The translations under genes were made by a program, and so were the position numbers. The notes under the pieces were generated by a model. It was not told where the DNA came from and ran no database searches. It saw only the letters and a list, made by a program, of their open reading frames with translations. Source: DASYPQ01 sp046155895 (GTDB taxonomy: Bacteria > Planctomycetota > UBA1135 > GCA-002686595). Taken from it: a DNA stretch of 64,000 nt. The stretch lies in the NCBI GenBank assembly GCA_046155895.1, contig JBJXFB010000156.1, positions 1 to 64,000 on the forward strand, written 5' to 3'. This document shows positions 42,301-51,108 of the stretch, piece after piece. Position 1 is the stretch's first letter; the number at the start of each line of letters is the position of its first letter.

Positions 42301-42321
42301 ACAGATGTTTGATACATCTGT
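42301..42321. promoter_or_regulatory. Palindromic TetR operator
   Basis: ACAGATGT-TTGAT-ACATCTGT is a perfect 8-base inverted repeat with a 5-base spacer. It lies immediately before the TetR-family start at 42322 and in the divergent promoter space with the methyltransferase. A promoter-like TGGACA (42289-42294) and GATACA (42311-42316) lie 16 bases apart, the latter inside the operator. Binding would block this promoter, consistent with autoregulation of the efflux operon. Confidence 0.75.
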
Positions 42322-42993
42322 TTGGCCTTGATTCAACCCACCGATCGCTCCGCCGCGGCCGACCCCGCCGCCCGCACGCGTCTCCTGCAAGCGGCCGGCG
42401 AGGTCTTCGCGGAGCAGGGCTTCCGCTCGGCGACCGTTCGCGCCATCTGCGCGCGCGCGGGCACCAACGTCGCGGCCGTCAACTACCACTTCCGCGACAA
42501 GGAGAGCCTCTACGCGCTCGTCCTCGAGAATGCGCTCCAGGCCGCGGTCGAGCGCTTCCCGCCCGACCTCGGCGTGACGCCGGAGAGCTCCGCCGAGGAC
42601 CGCCTGCGCGCGTTCATCCGCTCCCTCCTCTTGCGCATGCTCGGCGGCGGCGTGCCGGAGTGGCTCTCCCGCCTCATGGCGCACGAGATGATCGAGCCCA
42701 CCCGCGCTCTCGATCCGCTCGTCGAGCGCGTCCTCCGTCCGCTCTTCACGCGCCTCGTCGGCATCGTCGGCGAGCTCCTCGGCCCCGGCGCCGATCCCGA
42801 AGTCGTCCGCCTCTGCGCGCGCAGCGTCGTCGGCCAGTGCTTCTTCTACCGCCACGCGCAGGAGGTCATCCGGCGTCTCCAGCCCGGGGAACGGATCGAC
42901 GCGTCGCGGATCGAAGACCTGGCGGACCACATCACTTCGTTCTCGCTGGCGGGGATCCGCGAGCGGCGGAACGGAACGCGTAGGAGCGCTTGA
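42322..42993 (+). CDS. TetR-family transcriptional regulator (CecR-like)
   Basis: A 223-residue TetR-type repressor. The N-terminal HTH reads LLQAAGEVFAEQGFRSATVR, AICARAGTNVAAVNYHFRDK and ESLYALVLENAL, and the C-terminal ligand domain resembles the CecR/DUF1956 group. It is the first gene of an operon with an FtsX-like permease, ABC ATPase, HlyD-like and TolC-like proteins, which it probably represses. The start is TTG 42322, or TTG 42328. If the promoter is at the operator, its transcript would be almost leaderless. Its stop overlaps the permease start (TTGA). Confidence 0.88.
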   Translation: MALIQPTDRSAAADPAARTRLLQAAGEVFAEQGFRSATVRAICARAGTNVAAVNYHFRDKESLYALVLENALQAAVERFPPDLGVTPESSAEDRLRAFIRSLLLRMLGGGVPEWLSRLMAHEMIEPTRALDPLVERVLRPLFTRLVGIVGELLGPGADPEVVRLCARSVVGQCFFYRHAQEVIRRLQPGERIDASRIEDLADHITSFSLAGIRERRNGTRRSA

Positions 42994-44150
42994 ACTTCGT
43001 CGCGCTCCGCATGCTCGTCGGCGACCGCGCCAAGTACCTCGGCATCGTCGTCGGGCTCACGTTCGCCTCGCTCCTGATCACGCAGCAGCTCGCGATCTTC
43101 ACCGGGCTCATGTCGCGCACCTTCGGCGCGATCACCGACCTCGGGCAGCCCGACGTGTGGGTCATGGACGCCAAGGTCCAGTTCATCGATGACGTGAAGC
43201 CGCTCCAGAGCACGCAGCTCTGGCGCGTGCGCGGCGTCCCGGGCGTCGAGTGGGCCGTTCCGCTCTACAAGGGCCTCCTCAAGGCGCGGCTCTCGAACGG
43301 CTCGTTCCAGACCGTGAACCTCTACGGCCTCGACGACGCCACTCTGATCGGAGGACCGCCCGTCATGGTCGAGGGGAAGCTGGAGGACCTCCGCCGCAGC
43401 GAGGGCGTGATCGTCGACGAGGTCGGAGCGCGGACGCGGCTCGCGCGCCGGTCGGCGACGCCCGGAGAGCCGCCCGTTCCGCTGAAGATCGGCGACACGC
43501 TCGAGCTGAACGACCATCGCGCGGTCGTCGTGGGCATCTGCCGCGTCCAGCGGACCTTCCAGTCGCAGCCCGTCGTCTACACGACGTTCTCGCGAGCGAC
43601 GCAGTACGCCCCGCGGGAACGCAAGCTGCTCTCCTTCGTGCTCGTCGGCTGCAAGGCCGAAGAGGACGTCCGCGAAGTCTGCGAGCGCATCCACCGCGCG
43701 ACCGGGCTCGCCGCGGTGACGCGCGAGGACTTCAAGTGGCAGACGGTGCGCTACTTCCTCAAGTACACGGGCATCCCGGTCAACTTCGGGATCGCGGTCG
43801 CGCTCGGCTTCCTGGTGGGGACCGTGATCGCCGGACAGACCTTCCACAACTTCACGCTCGACAACCTCAAGCAGTTCGGCGCCCTCAAGGCGATGGGAGC
43901 GCGCACGGGAACGCTGCTGCGCATGATCGTGCTGCAGGCCCTTCTCGTCGGCGTCGTCGGCTACGGCCTCGGCGTCGGCCTCGCCTCCTTCGTGGGGACT
44001 GCGACGCGGGGCACAGAGCTCGCCTTCCGCATGCCCTGGCAAATCCTCGCGATCAGCGCCGGCGCCGTGCTCCTGATCTGCACGCTCTCGGCGGTCCTCG
44101 CGATGCGCAAGGTCATCCGGCTGGAGCCGGCCATGGTGTTCAAGACCTGA
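42990..44150 (+). CDS. DevC-like ABC transporter permease (FtsX family)
   Basis: A 386-residue permease with four membrane segments in the MacB/FtsX order: one near the N-terminus (ILGIVV-type helix), a large periplasmic domain (about 45-255), and three C-terminal helices. Examples are ALGFLVGTVIAGQTFHNFTL and the final AMRKVIRLEPAMVFK, a DevC-like ending. It starts with TTG 42990, with TAGGAG six bases upstream as the ribosome site. With the next three genes it forms a tripartite exporter for lipids or toxic compounds, under TetR control. Confidence 0.85.
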   Translation: MNFVALRMLVGDRAKYLGIVVGLTFASLLITQQLAIFTGLMSRTFGAITDLGQPDVWVMDAKVQFIDDVKPLQSTQLWRVRGVPGVEWAVPLYKGLLKARLSNGSFQTVNLYGLDDATLIGGPPVMVEGKLEDLRRSEGVIVDEVGARTRLARRSATPGEPPVPLKIGDTLELNDHRAVVVGICRVQRTFQSQPVVYTTFSRATQYAPRERKLLSFVLVGCKAEEDVREVCERIHRATGLAAVTREDFKWQTVRYFLKYTGIPVNFGIAVALGFLVGTVIAGQTFHNFTLDNLKQFGALKAMGARTGTLLRMIVLQALLVGVVGYGLGVGLASFVGTATRGTELAFRMPWQILAISAGAVLLICTLSAVLAMRKVIRLEPAMVFKT

Positions 44151-44152
44151 CC

Positions 44153-44884
44153 ATGATCCAGCACAGCGGAACGGCCGTGCTCTGCCGCGGCGTGCAGAAG
44201 ACCTACGGAACCGGGACGGAACGTGTCCCGGCGCTGCGCGGGATCGACCTCGAGGTCAGGACCGGCGAGCTCCTGATGCTCGTCGGGCCGTCGGGGTGCG
44301 GGAAGACCACGCTGATCTCGGTCATGGCCGGGATCCTGGACCAGGACCAGGGCGAGTGCCACGTCTTCGGGCGCGACTGGTCGAGCATGTCCTCGCGGGA
44401 CAAGTCCGACTTCCGCGGACGATCCGTCGGCTTCGTCTTCCAGGCCTATAACCTGCTCCCCCCGCTCTCCGCGGCCGAGAACGTCGCCGTCCCGCTGCTG
44501 ATCCAGGGCGTTCCCCGGCGCCAGGCCGTCGAGCGCGCGCGCGCGGTGCTGGAGCGCGTCGGCATCGGCGATCGTTGGAAGGCGCTCCCCGCCCAGCTCT
44601 CCGGCGGCCAGCAACAGCGCGTCGCGATCGCCCGCGCGCTCGTCCACGGCCCGAATCTGATCGTCTGCGACGAGCCGACGAGCTCCCTCGACCAGGAGAC
44701 GGGCCACAGGGTGATGGAGATCCTGCGCGAGGTCGCGCTCGCTCCCGACCGTGCGCTCGTGATCGTCACGCACGACGCGCGCGTCTTCGAGTTCGCCGAC
44801 CGCATCGCGAAGATGAACGACGGCCGGATCGAGCAGATCGTCGCTCCCGCCGGAACGCCCGGAAAGAATCGAGGCCACCCATGA
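44153..44884 (+). CDS. DevA/LolD-like ABC transporter ATPase
   Basis: A 243-residue ATPase of the MacB/LolD/DevA type. The Walker A motif GPSGCGKTTL is around residues 45-54, the Q-loop is FQAYNLLPPLSA, the signature LSGGQQQR is near 150 and the Walker B is LIVCDEPTSSLD with His in VIVTHDARV. It powers the upstream permease. It starts at ATG 44153, two bases after the permease stop, and overlaps the next gene by 4 bases. Confidence 0.9.
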   Translation: MIQHSGTAVLCRGVQKTYGTGTERVPALRGIDLEVRTGELLMLVGPSGCGKTTLISVMAGILDQDQGECHVFGRDWSSMSSRDKSDFRGRSVGFVFQAYNLLPPLSAAENVAVPLLIQGVPRRQAVERARAVLERVGIGDRWKALPAQLSGGQQQRVAIARALVHGPNLIVCDEPTSSLDQETGHRVMEILREVALAPDRALVIVTHDARVFEFADRIAKMNDGRIEQIVAPAGTPGKNRGHP

Positions 44885-45945
44885 TCCGTCTCTACTTCCT
44901 CCCCGCCCTCGCGTTCCTCGGCATCCTCTTCGGGATCTACACCGTCGTCACCGGCGCGAAGCCCGTCCCCTCCGCGCCGCCGGCCGCGCAGCCGGCTCTC
45001 GCACCCTTCCAGGCCACGATCGCCGGCGCCGGAATCGTCGAGGCGAGCACGCAGAACATCGCGCTCGGCACGGCGGTCTCCGGTCTCGTCGCCGAGGTCG
45101 CGGTGTCCGTCGGCGACGTCGTGAAGAAGGGCGACCCGCTCTTCCGGATCGACGACCGCGAGGCGCGCGCGGAGCTGGCGGTCCGCGAGGCCGCGCTCGC
45201 CAGCGCTCGGGCGGAGCTCGGCCGCCTCGAGAAGGCTCCGCGGGCCGAGGACCTCCCTCCCGCGCGGGCGCGCGTGGCCGAGGCGCAGAGCGGCCTCGAG
45301 AGCGCCGAGAACGACCTGCGGCTGGTCGAAGGGCTCACCGACAAGCGCGCGGTCTCGACCGAGGTCCTCGATCGCCGCCGTTTCGCCGCTCGGGCCGCCC
45401 GCGCCCGCTTCGCGGAAGCGGAGGCGAGCCTCGCGAGGCTGGAAGCCGGCACCTGGCAGCCCGACCTCGCCGTCGCGCGCGCCGCCGTCGACTCCGCGCA
45501 GGCCCGAGTCGACGCCCAGAAGACCGAGATCGAGCGCGCGATCGTCCGCGCGCCCGTCGACGGCACGGTGCTCCGCCTCGACGTCCGCCCGGGCGAGTTC
45601 GCGGCCTCGGGGACCTCGACGCCGCTGGTCCTCTTCGGCGACCTCCGACGACTCCACATCCGCGTCGACATCGACGAGAACGATGCCTGGCGCTTCAGGC
45701 CCGGCGCGAAGGCCGCCGCGTTCGTGCGCGGCAACCCCGACCTCGAGGCGGCGCTCGACTTCGTCCGCGTCGAGCCCTACGTCGTCCCGAAGCGCTCGCT
45801 GACGGGCGAGAGCACCGAGCGGGTCGACACGCGCGTGCTCCAGGTGCTCTATTCCTTCGACCCGCAGGCGCTGGCTGTGTACGTCGGCCAGCAGATGGAC
45901 GTGTTCATCGAGACGAGTCCGGGCGAGGGAGGCTCGAACCGATGA
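44881..45945 (+). CDS. HlyD-like periplasmic adaptor (DevB type)
   Basis: A 354-residue membrane-fusion protein. It has an N-terminal membrane anchor (LYFLPALAFLGILFGIYTVV), lipoyl-like halves (SGLVAEVAVSVGDVVKKGDP and RAPVDGTVLRLDVRPGEF) and, between them, a long helical hairpin of about residues 95-215. Beta-barrel segments follow. It links the inner-membrane ABC pair to the outer-membrane factor encoded next. ATG 44881 overlaps the ATPase stop; its own stop overlaps the next start. Confidence 0.88.
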   Translation: MIRLYFLPALAFLGILFGIYTVVTGAKPVPSAPPAAQPALAPFQATIAGAGIVEASTQNIALGTAVSGLVAEVAVSVGDVVKKGDPLFRIDDREARAELAVREAALASARAELGRLEKAPRAEDLPPARARVAEAQSGLESAENDLRLVEGLTDKRAVSTEVLDRRRFAARAARARFAEAEASLARLEAGTWQPDLAVARAAVDSAQARVDAQKTEIERAIVRAPVDGTVLRLDVRPGEFAASGTSTPLVLFGDLRRLHIRVDIDENDAWRFRPGAKAAAFVRGNPDLEAALDFVRVEPYVVPKRSLTGESTERVDTRVLQVLYSFDPQALAVYVGQQMDVFIETSPGEGGSNR

Positions 45946-47396
45946 GCGCGCGGCGGCCGAGCGTCCTGCTCTTCCTCGTCCTCGGCGCCTGCCGCGTCGG
46001 GCCGGAGTACGAGGCCCCCGAGGTCGAGGTTCCCGAGTCGTGGGGCCCGGATTCGTCCGCCGCGGCTGCGGCGGAACCGCCCGAGAGGTGGTGGGAGGCT
46101 TTCCACGATCCGGATCTCGATTCGCTGATCTCTCGCGCCGTCGCCGCGAATCTCGATCTCGCCCTGGCCCGCGCGCGCGTGCGGGAAGCGCGCGCTCTCC
46201 GCGACATGACCGCGGGAGCCAGCCAGCCCGAGATCGGGGCGCGGGCGTCCGCCTCGCGCAGCCAGGCGAGCGCGAACACGCGCCAGGGCTCGATCACCGG
46301 CTCGGACCCGACCGACCTCTACGACGCCGGGTTCGACGCGAGCTGGGAGCTCGACCTGTTCGGCTCGATCCGCCACGCCGTCGACGCGGCCGAGGCCGGC
46401 GTCGAGATCGCCGAGGAAGAGCGCCGCGACGCGCTCGTGAGCCTTCTCGGCGAGGTCGCGCGGGAGTACGTCGAGCTGCGCGGGTCGCAGCGCCAAGTCG
46501 CGATCATGCGAGCCAACGTCGAGGCGCAGCGGCAGACGCTCGAGTTGACGCGCGCCCGCTTCGAGGCCGGGCTCTCCACGGAGCTCGACGTCTCCCGGTC
46601 GCAGGCGCTACTCGCCAACACGCAGGCCTCGATCCCGAGTCTCGAGGCCGCGACGGCCCGCGGCATCCATCGGCTCTCCGTCCTCCTCGGCGAGGCCCCC
46701 CGGAACCTATCGGAGGAGCTCGCGGGAGACGCTTCCGTGCCCGAGATCGGCGCCGCGCTGACGAATTTCGCCGCCGGCCTTCCCTCCGATCTCCTGCGGC
46801 GGCGGCCGGACGTCCGCCGAACCGAGCGCGAGCTCGCCCAGGCCACGTCGCTCACCGCCGAAGCGACTGCGAACCTCTATCCGAAGCTGACGCTGGGGGC
46901 GTCGCTCGGGCTCCAGAGCATCCAGGCCGGCGACTTCTTCGACGGCGCCAGCCAGACCTGGTCCGTCGGCGGCTCGCTCTGGGCGCCGCTCTTCGCCGGG
47001 GACCGGCTGCGCGCCGCGGTGCGCGTGCAGGATGCCCGGCAGGAGCAGGCTCTCGTTCGCTACCAACAGACGGTCCTGGGCGCCCTGGAAGAGGTCGAGA
47101 CCTCGCTCGTTTCGCTCGCCCGGGAGCGGGAGCGGCGGGCCGCGCTCGCGCAGGCCCTGGACGCCAGCCGCCGGTCGCTCGAGCTCGCCAACGACCTCCA
47201 TCTGCGCGGCCTGGCGGATTTCTTCGAGGTCCTGGACGCCCAACGGGCGCAGCTCCTCAACGAGGCCGATCTCACGCGCAGCGACACCGCGATCGCCTCG
47301 GACACGGTCGCGCTCTACAAGTCCCTGGGGGGAGGCTGGGAGACGCTGGACGAGCAGGCCTCGGCTGGTCCGGCCGCGCCCGGGAGCTCCCCCTAG
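45942..47396 (+). CDS. TolC/NodT-family outer-membrane efflux lipoprotein
   Basis: A 484-residue outer-membrane factor of the RND/NodT type. The N-terminus is a lipoprotein signal (VLLFLVLGAC, lipobox Cys17) followed by RVGPEYEAPEVEVPESW, the typical CxVGPdY opening. The rest has the two repeated helical halves of TolC-like proteins, such as LLRRRPDVRRTERELAQAT and LRGLADFFEVLDAQR. It completes the TetR-controlled efflux pump with the ABC pair and HlyD-like adaptor. It starts at ATG 45942. A weak hairpin follows. Confidence 0.9.
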   Translation: MSARRPSVLLFLVLGACRVGPEYEAPEVEVPESWGPDSSAAAAAEPPERWWEAFHDPDLDSLISRAVAANLDLALARARVREARALRDMTAGASQPEIGARASASRSQASANTRQGSITGSDPTDLYDAGFDASWELDLFGSIRHAVDAAEAGVEIAEEERRDALVSLLGEVAREYVELRGSQRQVAIMRANVEAQRQTLELTRARFEAGLSTELDVSRSQALLANTQASIPSLEAATARGIHRLSVLLGEAPRNLSEELAGDASVPEIGAALTNFAAGLPSDLLRRRPDVRRTERELAQATSLTAEATANLYPKLTLGASLGLQSIQAGDFFDGASQTWSVGGSLWAPLFAGDRLRAAVRVQDARQEQALVRYQQTVLGALEEVETSLVSLARERERRAALAQALDASRRSLELANDLHLRGLADFFEVLDAQRAQLLNEADLTRSDTAIASDTVALYKSLGGGWETLDEQASAGPAAPGSSP

Positions 47397-47399
47397 CCT

Positions 47400-47420
47400 C
47401 TCGGGGCGACCCGAGCCCTT
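47400..47420 (+). terminator. Possible terminator after the efflux operon
   Basis: A stem CTCGGG-GCGA-CCCGAG (47400-47415) with a stable GCGA tetraloop, followed by CCCTTCTT. The T-content after the stem is low, so its strength is uncertain. Confidence 0.4.
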
Positions 47421-47519
47421 CTTGCGGCCGCGATCGGCCCGCATCGCGTCGCTAGCGCCCCGGGCAGGAACGCGCAACCTCCTCGACTCGCCCGCCAGCG
47501 CTGGTAGGCTGCCCTCCTC

Positions 47520-49154
47520 ATGGACACGATGATGATCCTCGGGATCGCCTTCGCGGCGTGCGTGGGCGGCTGGCTGGGCTGGCGGATCAAGGGGATGCGC
47601 CACCTCACGGAGCGCCGCGTCCTCGAGGAGATCTTCACCCGGAAGACGCGCCTGGCCGAGAGCGAGCGCGAGATCGCCGTCAACACCCTCGACGCGGCCA
47701 AGCTCGAGGCGCGGACGAACCTCGACCGCTTCCAGGTCGCCTCGACGAGGGTCGAGAACCTCGAGCACGATCTCGCGCTCGCGCGGGAGACGATCGAGCT
47801 CGGCCGCGAGAGCCTCTCCCAGACCGAGACGCGCCTCGCGGCGACGCTCGAAGTCCAGGCCGAGAAGCGCGCCCAGGTCGAGGCGGCGATGGCGGAGCGC
47901 GCCCGGGCCCTGGAAGCCCGACGACGGGCGGAGACGGAGCTCGAGGAGACGCGCAACCTGCTCACCGCCGAGCTCGACGAGGCGCGCGAGGGCCTTTCAG
48001 CCCGATCGCGCGAGATCGGCGACCTCACGATCGCGCTGGCCGAGCGCACGGCCGAGATCACGCTGCTGCAGTCCGACCTCGCCCGGCGCCAGGAGATGCT
48101 GGCGGAGGCCGCGACGGAGAACGCGTCCTCGAGCGCGGAGCTCGACGCCCGCGCGGAGACGATCCGCGGGCTCGAAGCGCGCGTCGCCGAGCTCGAGCCC
48201 TTGATCGACGAGCTGGCCGAGGCGAAGTCCACGATCGAGTCGCTCGAGACGGAGCTCGCCGATCGCGGCGGGAAGCTCGAGACGTCGGAAGCGCGCGTCA
48301 CGGAGCTCGAGCCTTTGATCGTCGAGCTGGCCGAGGCGAAGTCCACGATCGAATCGCTCGAGGCGGACCTGGCCGAACGGACCGGGAAGCTCGAGGAGTC
48401 GGAAGCACGCGTCGCGGAGCTCGAGCCCTCGGTCGCCGAGCTGGCCGAGGCGAAGTCCTCGATCGAGTCGCTCGAGGCGGAGCTCGCGCTGCGCACCGGC
48501 GAGCTCGAGAAGGTGAACGCGCGCAACAGCGAGCTCGAGCCCGTGGGCGCGCAGCTCGACAAGGCTCACCGCACGATCGCCGCGCTCGAGGAGAAGCTCG
48601 GGCGGAAGACGGCCAAGCTCGAGGAGGTCGAGCTGCGGAACGCCGAGCTCGAGCCCCTCACCGCCGAGCTCGAGAAGGCGAAGAAGACGATCACGACGCT
48701 CGACGAGCGGCTCGAGCGCCGCATGGCGAAGCTCGAGACCGTGGAGGCGCGCGCGAGCGAGCTCGAGAAGATGCCGACGGAGGTCGAGAAGGCGCAGCGG
48801 CAGGCGGGAATCCTCCAGGAGCGCTGGGAGAAGAAGACGGCGCGTCTCGAGGCCGCCGAGGCGAAGATCGCGAGCCTGCGGGAGGATCTCGAAGCGGCGA
48901 AGGCCAGCCTCGGCGATCGGGATCAGCAGCTAGCCGCGCTCTCGAACAGCCACAAGGCGGCGCAGCTGAAGCTCGACCAGTCCCGGCGGCAGTACGAGGA
49001 CCTCCAGGCCACGCTTTCGGAGCGCACCGCGAAGCTGAAAGAGCTGCAGGCCCTCGCCCGCGACCGCGAGACGGAGCTGAAGTCGCTCGAGTCGCAGCTG
49101 AAGCGCGTGAACGGTCCCGTCAGGCCGGTCAAGAAGTCGCGTTCGGGGCGCTAG
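47520..49154 (+). CDS. Membrane-anchored long coiled-coil protein
   Basis: A 544-residue protein with a short N-terminal membrane segment (MILGIAFAACVGGWLGW) and then an almost uninterrupted alpha-helical coiled coil to the end. From about residue 215 to 330 there are three near-identical units of about 40 residues built on ARVAELEPLIDELAEAKSTI ESLE. The basic C-terminus (PVRPVKKSRSGR) may bind nucleic acid or membrane. It is a structural or scaffolding protein; the specific role is unknown. Its 3' end overlaps the convergent ispF gene by 26 bases. Confidence 0.72.
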   Translation: MDTMMILGIAFAACVGGWLGWRIKGMRHLTERRVLEEIFTRKTRLAESEREIAVNTLDAAKLEARTNLDRFQVASTRVENLEHDLALARETIELGRESLSQTETRLAATLEVQAEKRAQVEAAMAERARALEARRRAETELEETRNLLTAELDEAREGLSARSREIGDLTIALAERTAEITLLQSDLARRQEMLAEAATENASSSAELDARAETIRGLEARVAELEPLIDELAEAKSTIESLETELADRGGKLETSEARVTELEPLIVELAEAKSTIESLEADLAERTGKLEESEARVAELEPSVAELAEAKSSIESLEAELALRTGELEKVNARNSELEPVGAQLDKAHRTIAALEEKLGRKTAKLEEVELRNAELEPLTAELEKAKKTITTLDERLERRMAKLETVEARASELEKMPTEVEKAQRQAGILQERWEKKTARLEAAEAKIASLREDLEAAKASLGDRDQQLAALSNSHKAAQLKLDQSRRQYEDLQATLSERTAKLKELQALARDRETELKSLESQLKRVNGPVRPVKKSRSGR

Positions 49155-49629
49155 CCCGGCGCGAGAGCAGGCAGACCGCCTGGACCGAGACGGCGCCGCT
49201 GCTGTTCGAGATCCCCTCCAGCGACTTGCCCTTCACGTTCACCGCCGACGCGACGACGCCGAGGATCTTCGCGATCCGCGCGCGCATCTCTCCGCGGTGG
49301 GGCGCGATCCTCGGTCCGTCGGTCGCGACGACGATGTCGACGTTCACGACCACGCATCCGGCCTTGCGCACGCGTGCCATGACCTCGCCGAGGATCGACG
49401 CGCTGTCCGCACCCTTCCACCGCGGGTCGGAGTCGGGGAACAGGGTCCCGAGATCGTCTTGGCCCGCGGCGCCGAGCAGCGCGTCGGCCACCGCGTGCAG
49501 GACCGCGTCGCCGTCGGAATGGCCGAGCGGTCCCGTCGGGTGGGGGATCACGATCCCGCCGAGGACGCAAGGCCTGCCCGCGACCAGCGGATGCGAGTCG
49601 AAGCCGATCCCGACGCGGTAGCCCGTCAC
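49129..49629 (-). CDS. ispF: 2-C-methyl-D-erythritol 2,4-cyclodiphosphate synthase
   Basis: A 166-residue MEP-pathway enzyme converting CDP-ME-2-phosphate to MEcPP. Family motifs are GIGFDSHPL with zinc ligands Asp10 and His12, HSDGDAVLHAVADALLGA, and ATDGPRIAPH. The C-terminal loop has KGKSLEGISNSSGAVSVQAV, where typical members have K-T-x-E-x-[LM]G. That acidic position is shifted, which may be normal variation. GTG 49629 overlaps the IspD stop as GTGA. The stop lies inside the 3' end of the convergent coiled-coil gene. Confidence 0.9.
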   Translation of the reverse strand: MTGYRVGIGFDSHPLVAGRPCVLGGIVIPHPTGPLGHSDGDAVLHAVADALLGAAGQDDLGTLFPDSDPRWKGADSASILGEVMARVRKAGCVVVNVDIVVATDGPRIAPHRGEMRARIAKILGVVASAVNVKGKSLEGISNSSGAVSVQAVCLLSRRASAPNATS

Positions 49630-50354
49630 GGTCGCCTCCCGTGCGCCGCGCGCTCGCGCAGGATCGCGGCGGCCAGGCCCAAATCCTCCGGCCGCGTGAT
49701 CTTGAGATTGGCGGGATCCCCCGGGACGATCGGGACCGGACCGACGTAGGTCTCGTGGAGGGCCGAATCGTCCGTGGGCCGGTAGCCCTCCGCGCTCGCG
49801 CGCTCGAGGAGCTCGAGGAAGAGGCTCCTGCGGAACACCTGCGGCGTCTGCGCGCTCCACAGGACGCTCCGGTCGAGCGTGCTCTCGGCGTTCTTGCCGT
49901 CCGAGGAGGTCTTCATCGTGTCCGTGGCGGGCACGGCGACGAGCGCGGCGCCGCGCACGGACGCGACCGCGATCGCGCGCTCGATCAGATCGGCCGTGAC
50001 GAGCGGCCGCGCGACGTCGTGGATCGCGAAGAGCGCCGTGCCCGCGGCGCAGGCCGAGACGCCGGCACGGACCGAGTCGGATCGCTCCTCCCCGCCCGGG
50101 ACCACGCGGCGCACCTTCCTCATCGACTTGGACTCCCCAGCGAGCAGGCGGATGCGCTCGAGGTCGTCAGGGTGGCCGACGATCACGATCTCGACGACGT
50201 TCGGAGCGCGGTCGAACGCCTCGCAGGCGGTTTCGAGCACCGTCCGGCCCTCGAGCTCGAGGAACGGCTTGCGGCTCGCTCCCGCGCTCATGCGCGTCGA
50301 GCGCCCGGCCGCGACGAGCACGGCGGAGGTGGCCTTCGAATCCGAGGTGCTCAA
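49626..50354 (-). CDS. ispD: 2-C-methyl-D-erythritol 4-phosphate cytidylyltransferase
   Basis: A 242-residue nucleotidyltransferase using CTP and MEP to make CDP-ME. The N-terminal signature is AVLVAAGRSTRMSAGASRKP with the Arg and Lys of the active site, then GGEERSDSVRAG and IHDVARPLVTADLIERAIAV. The partner IspF gene is coupled to it (GTGA overlap). The start is assigned to TTG 50354 because it lies a suitable distance before the domain; longer readings would run into the divergent ruvC start region and are unlikely. Confidence 0.88.
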   Translation of the reverse strand: MSTSDSKATSAVLVAAGRSTRMSAGASRKPFLELEGRTVLETACEAFDRAPNVVEIVIVGHPDDLERIRLLAGESKSMRKVRRVVPGGEERSDSVRAGVSACAAGTALFAIHDVARPLVTADLIERAIAVASVRGAALVAVPATDTMKTSSDGKNAESTLDRSVLWSAQTPQVFRRSLFLELLERASAEGYRPTDDSALHETYVGPVPIVPGDPANLKITRPEDLGLAAAILRERAAHGRRP

Positions 50355-50460
50355 GTTCGACGCGCGTCCCCGCCGGTCTTTCTCGGGGCGCGCGCAAAGC
50401 GTAGGGTCCGGCTCGGTGAGGAAGAAAGCCTTTCCGTCGAGGAACGTCCTCCCGCAGCGG

Positions 50461-51108
50461 GTGCTCGCCGCCGCAGGACTCGCCCCGCGCGCAGCCCCTC
50501 CCTCGAAGAACCAGTCGCCGACCCGTCCGGAGTGGCCGGTCGTCCTGGGCATCGATCCGGGCACGCGGATCGTCGGATTCGGAGCGGTCCAGGCTCATCG
50601 AGAGGGTCCGCGCTTCCTCGACGCCGGCGCGATCCACGCGGGCGCCTCCTCCTCCGTGCCCGAACGCCTGGGCGAGATCCAGGCGCGCATCACCCAGATC
50701 CTGGCGCGAATCCGGCCCGACGTCGTGGTCGTCGAGCGCGCCTTCGCCGCCCGCAACGTCCAATCGGCGCTCCGGATCGGCGAAGGGAGGGGCGTCGCCC
50801 TCGCCTGCGCCGCGGCCTTCGGCGCCGAGGTGATCGAGCTCGCTCCCGCCGTCGCCAAGAAGGCTCTCGTCGGGCACGGGGCCGCGGACAAGAGCCAGGT
50901 GGCCCGGATGGTCGCTGCCGTCCTGCGCCTGAAGGAGCCGCCGCGTTCCGAGGACGCGACCGACGCGCTCGCGCTCGCTCTGGCGCACCTCTTCCAGAGG
51001 GTAGACTCACGCCTCGATGGAACCCGAGCGGGAAGAACGAAGCAGTCGGGAGGGGCGGGCGGAGCTCCTCGCGGCCATCGAGATCGAGCTCTCCAGGCTC
51101 CTGCCTGA
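50461..51108 (+). CDS. ruvC: Holliday junction endonuclease RuvC
   Basis: RNase H-fold nuclease resolving Holliday junctions. The first active-site Asp is in VVLGIDPGTRIVGFG, the Glu in DVVVVERAFAARN, and the two Asp in EDATDALALALAH. The GTG at 50461 gives 215 residues with about 35 residues before the domain. A GTG at 50416 is also in frame. Usual RuvC length is about 175-190, so the N-terminal part is extended. No ruvA or ruvB is nearby. Its 3' end overlaps the next gene by 92 bases. Confidence 0.85.
   Translation: MLAAAGLAPRAAPPSKNQSPTRPEWPVVLGIDPGTRIVGFGAVQAHREGPRFLDAGAIHAGASSSVPERLGEIQARITQILARIRPDVVVVERAFAARNVQSALRIGEGRGVALACAAAFGAEVIELAPAVAKKALVGHGAADKSQVARMVAAVLRLKEPPRSEDATDALALALAHLFQRVDSRLDGTRAGRTKQSGGAGGAPRGHRDRALQAPA

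Noticed and set aside
49129..49154. Overlap of coiled-coil and ispF 3' ends as a regulatory antisense
   Set aside because: A 26-base tail-to-tail overlap is common in compact genomes and has no other supporting feature.
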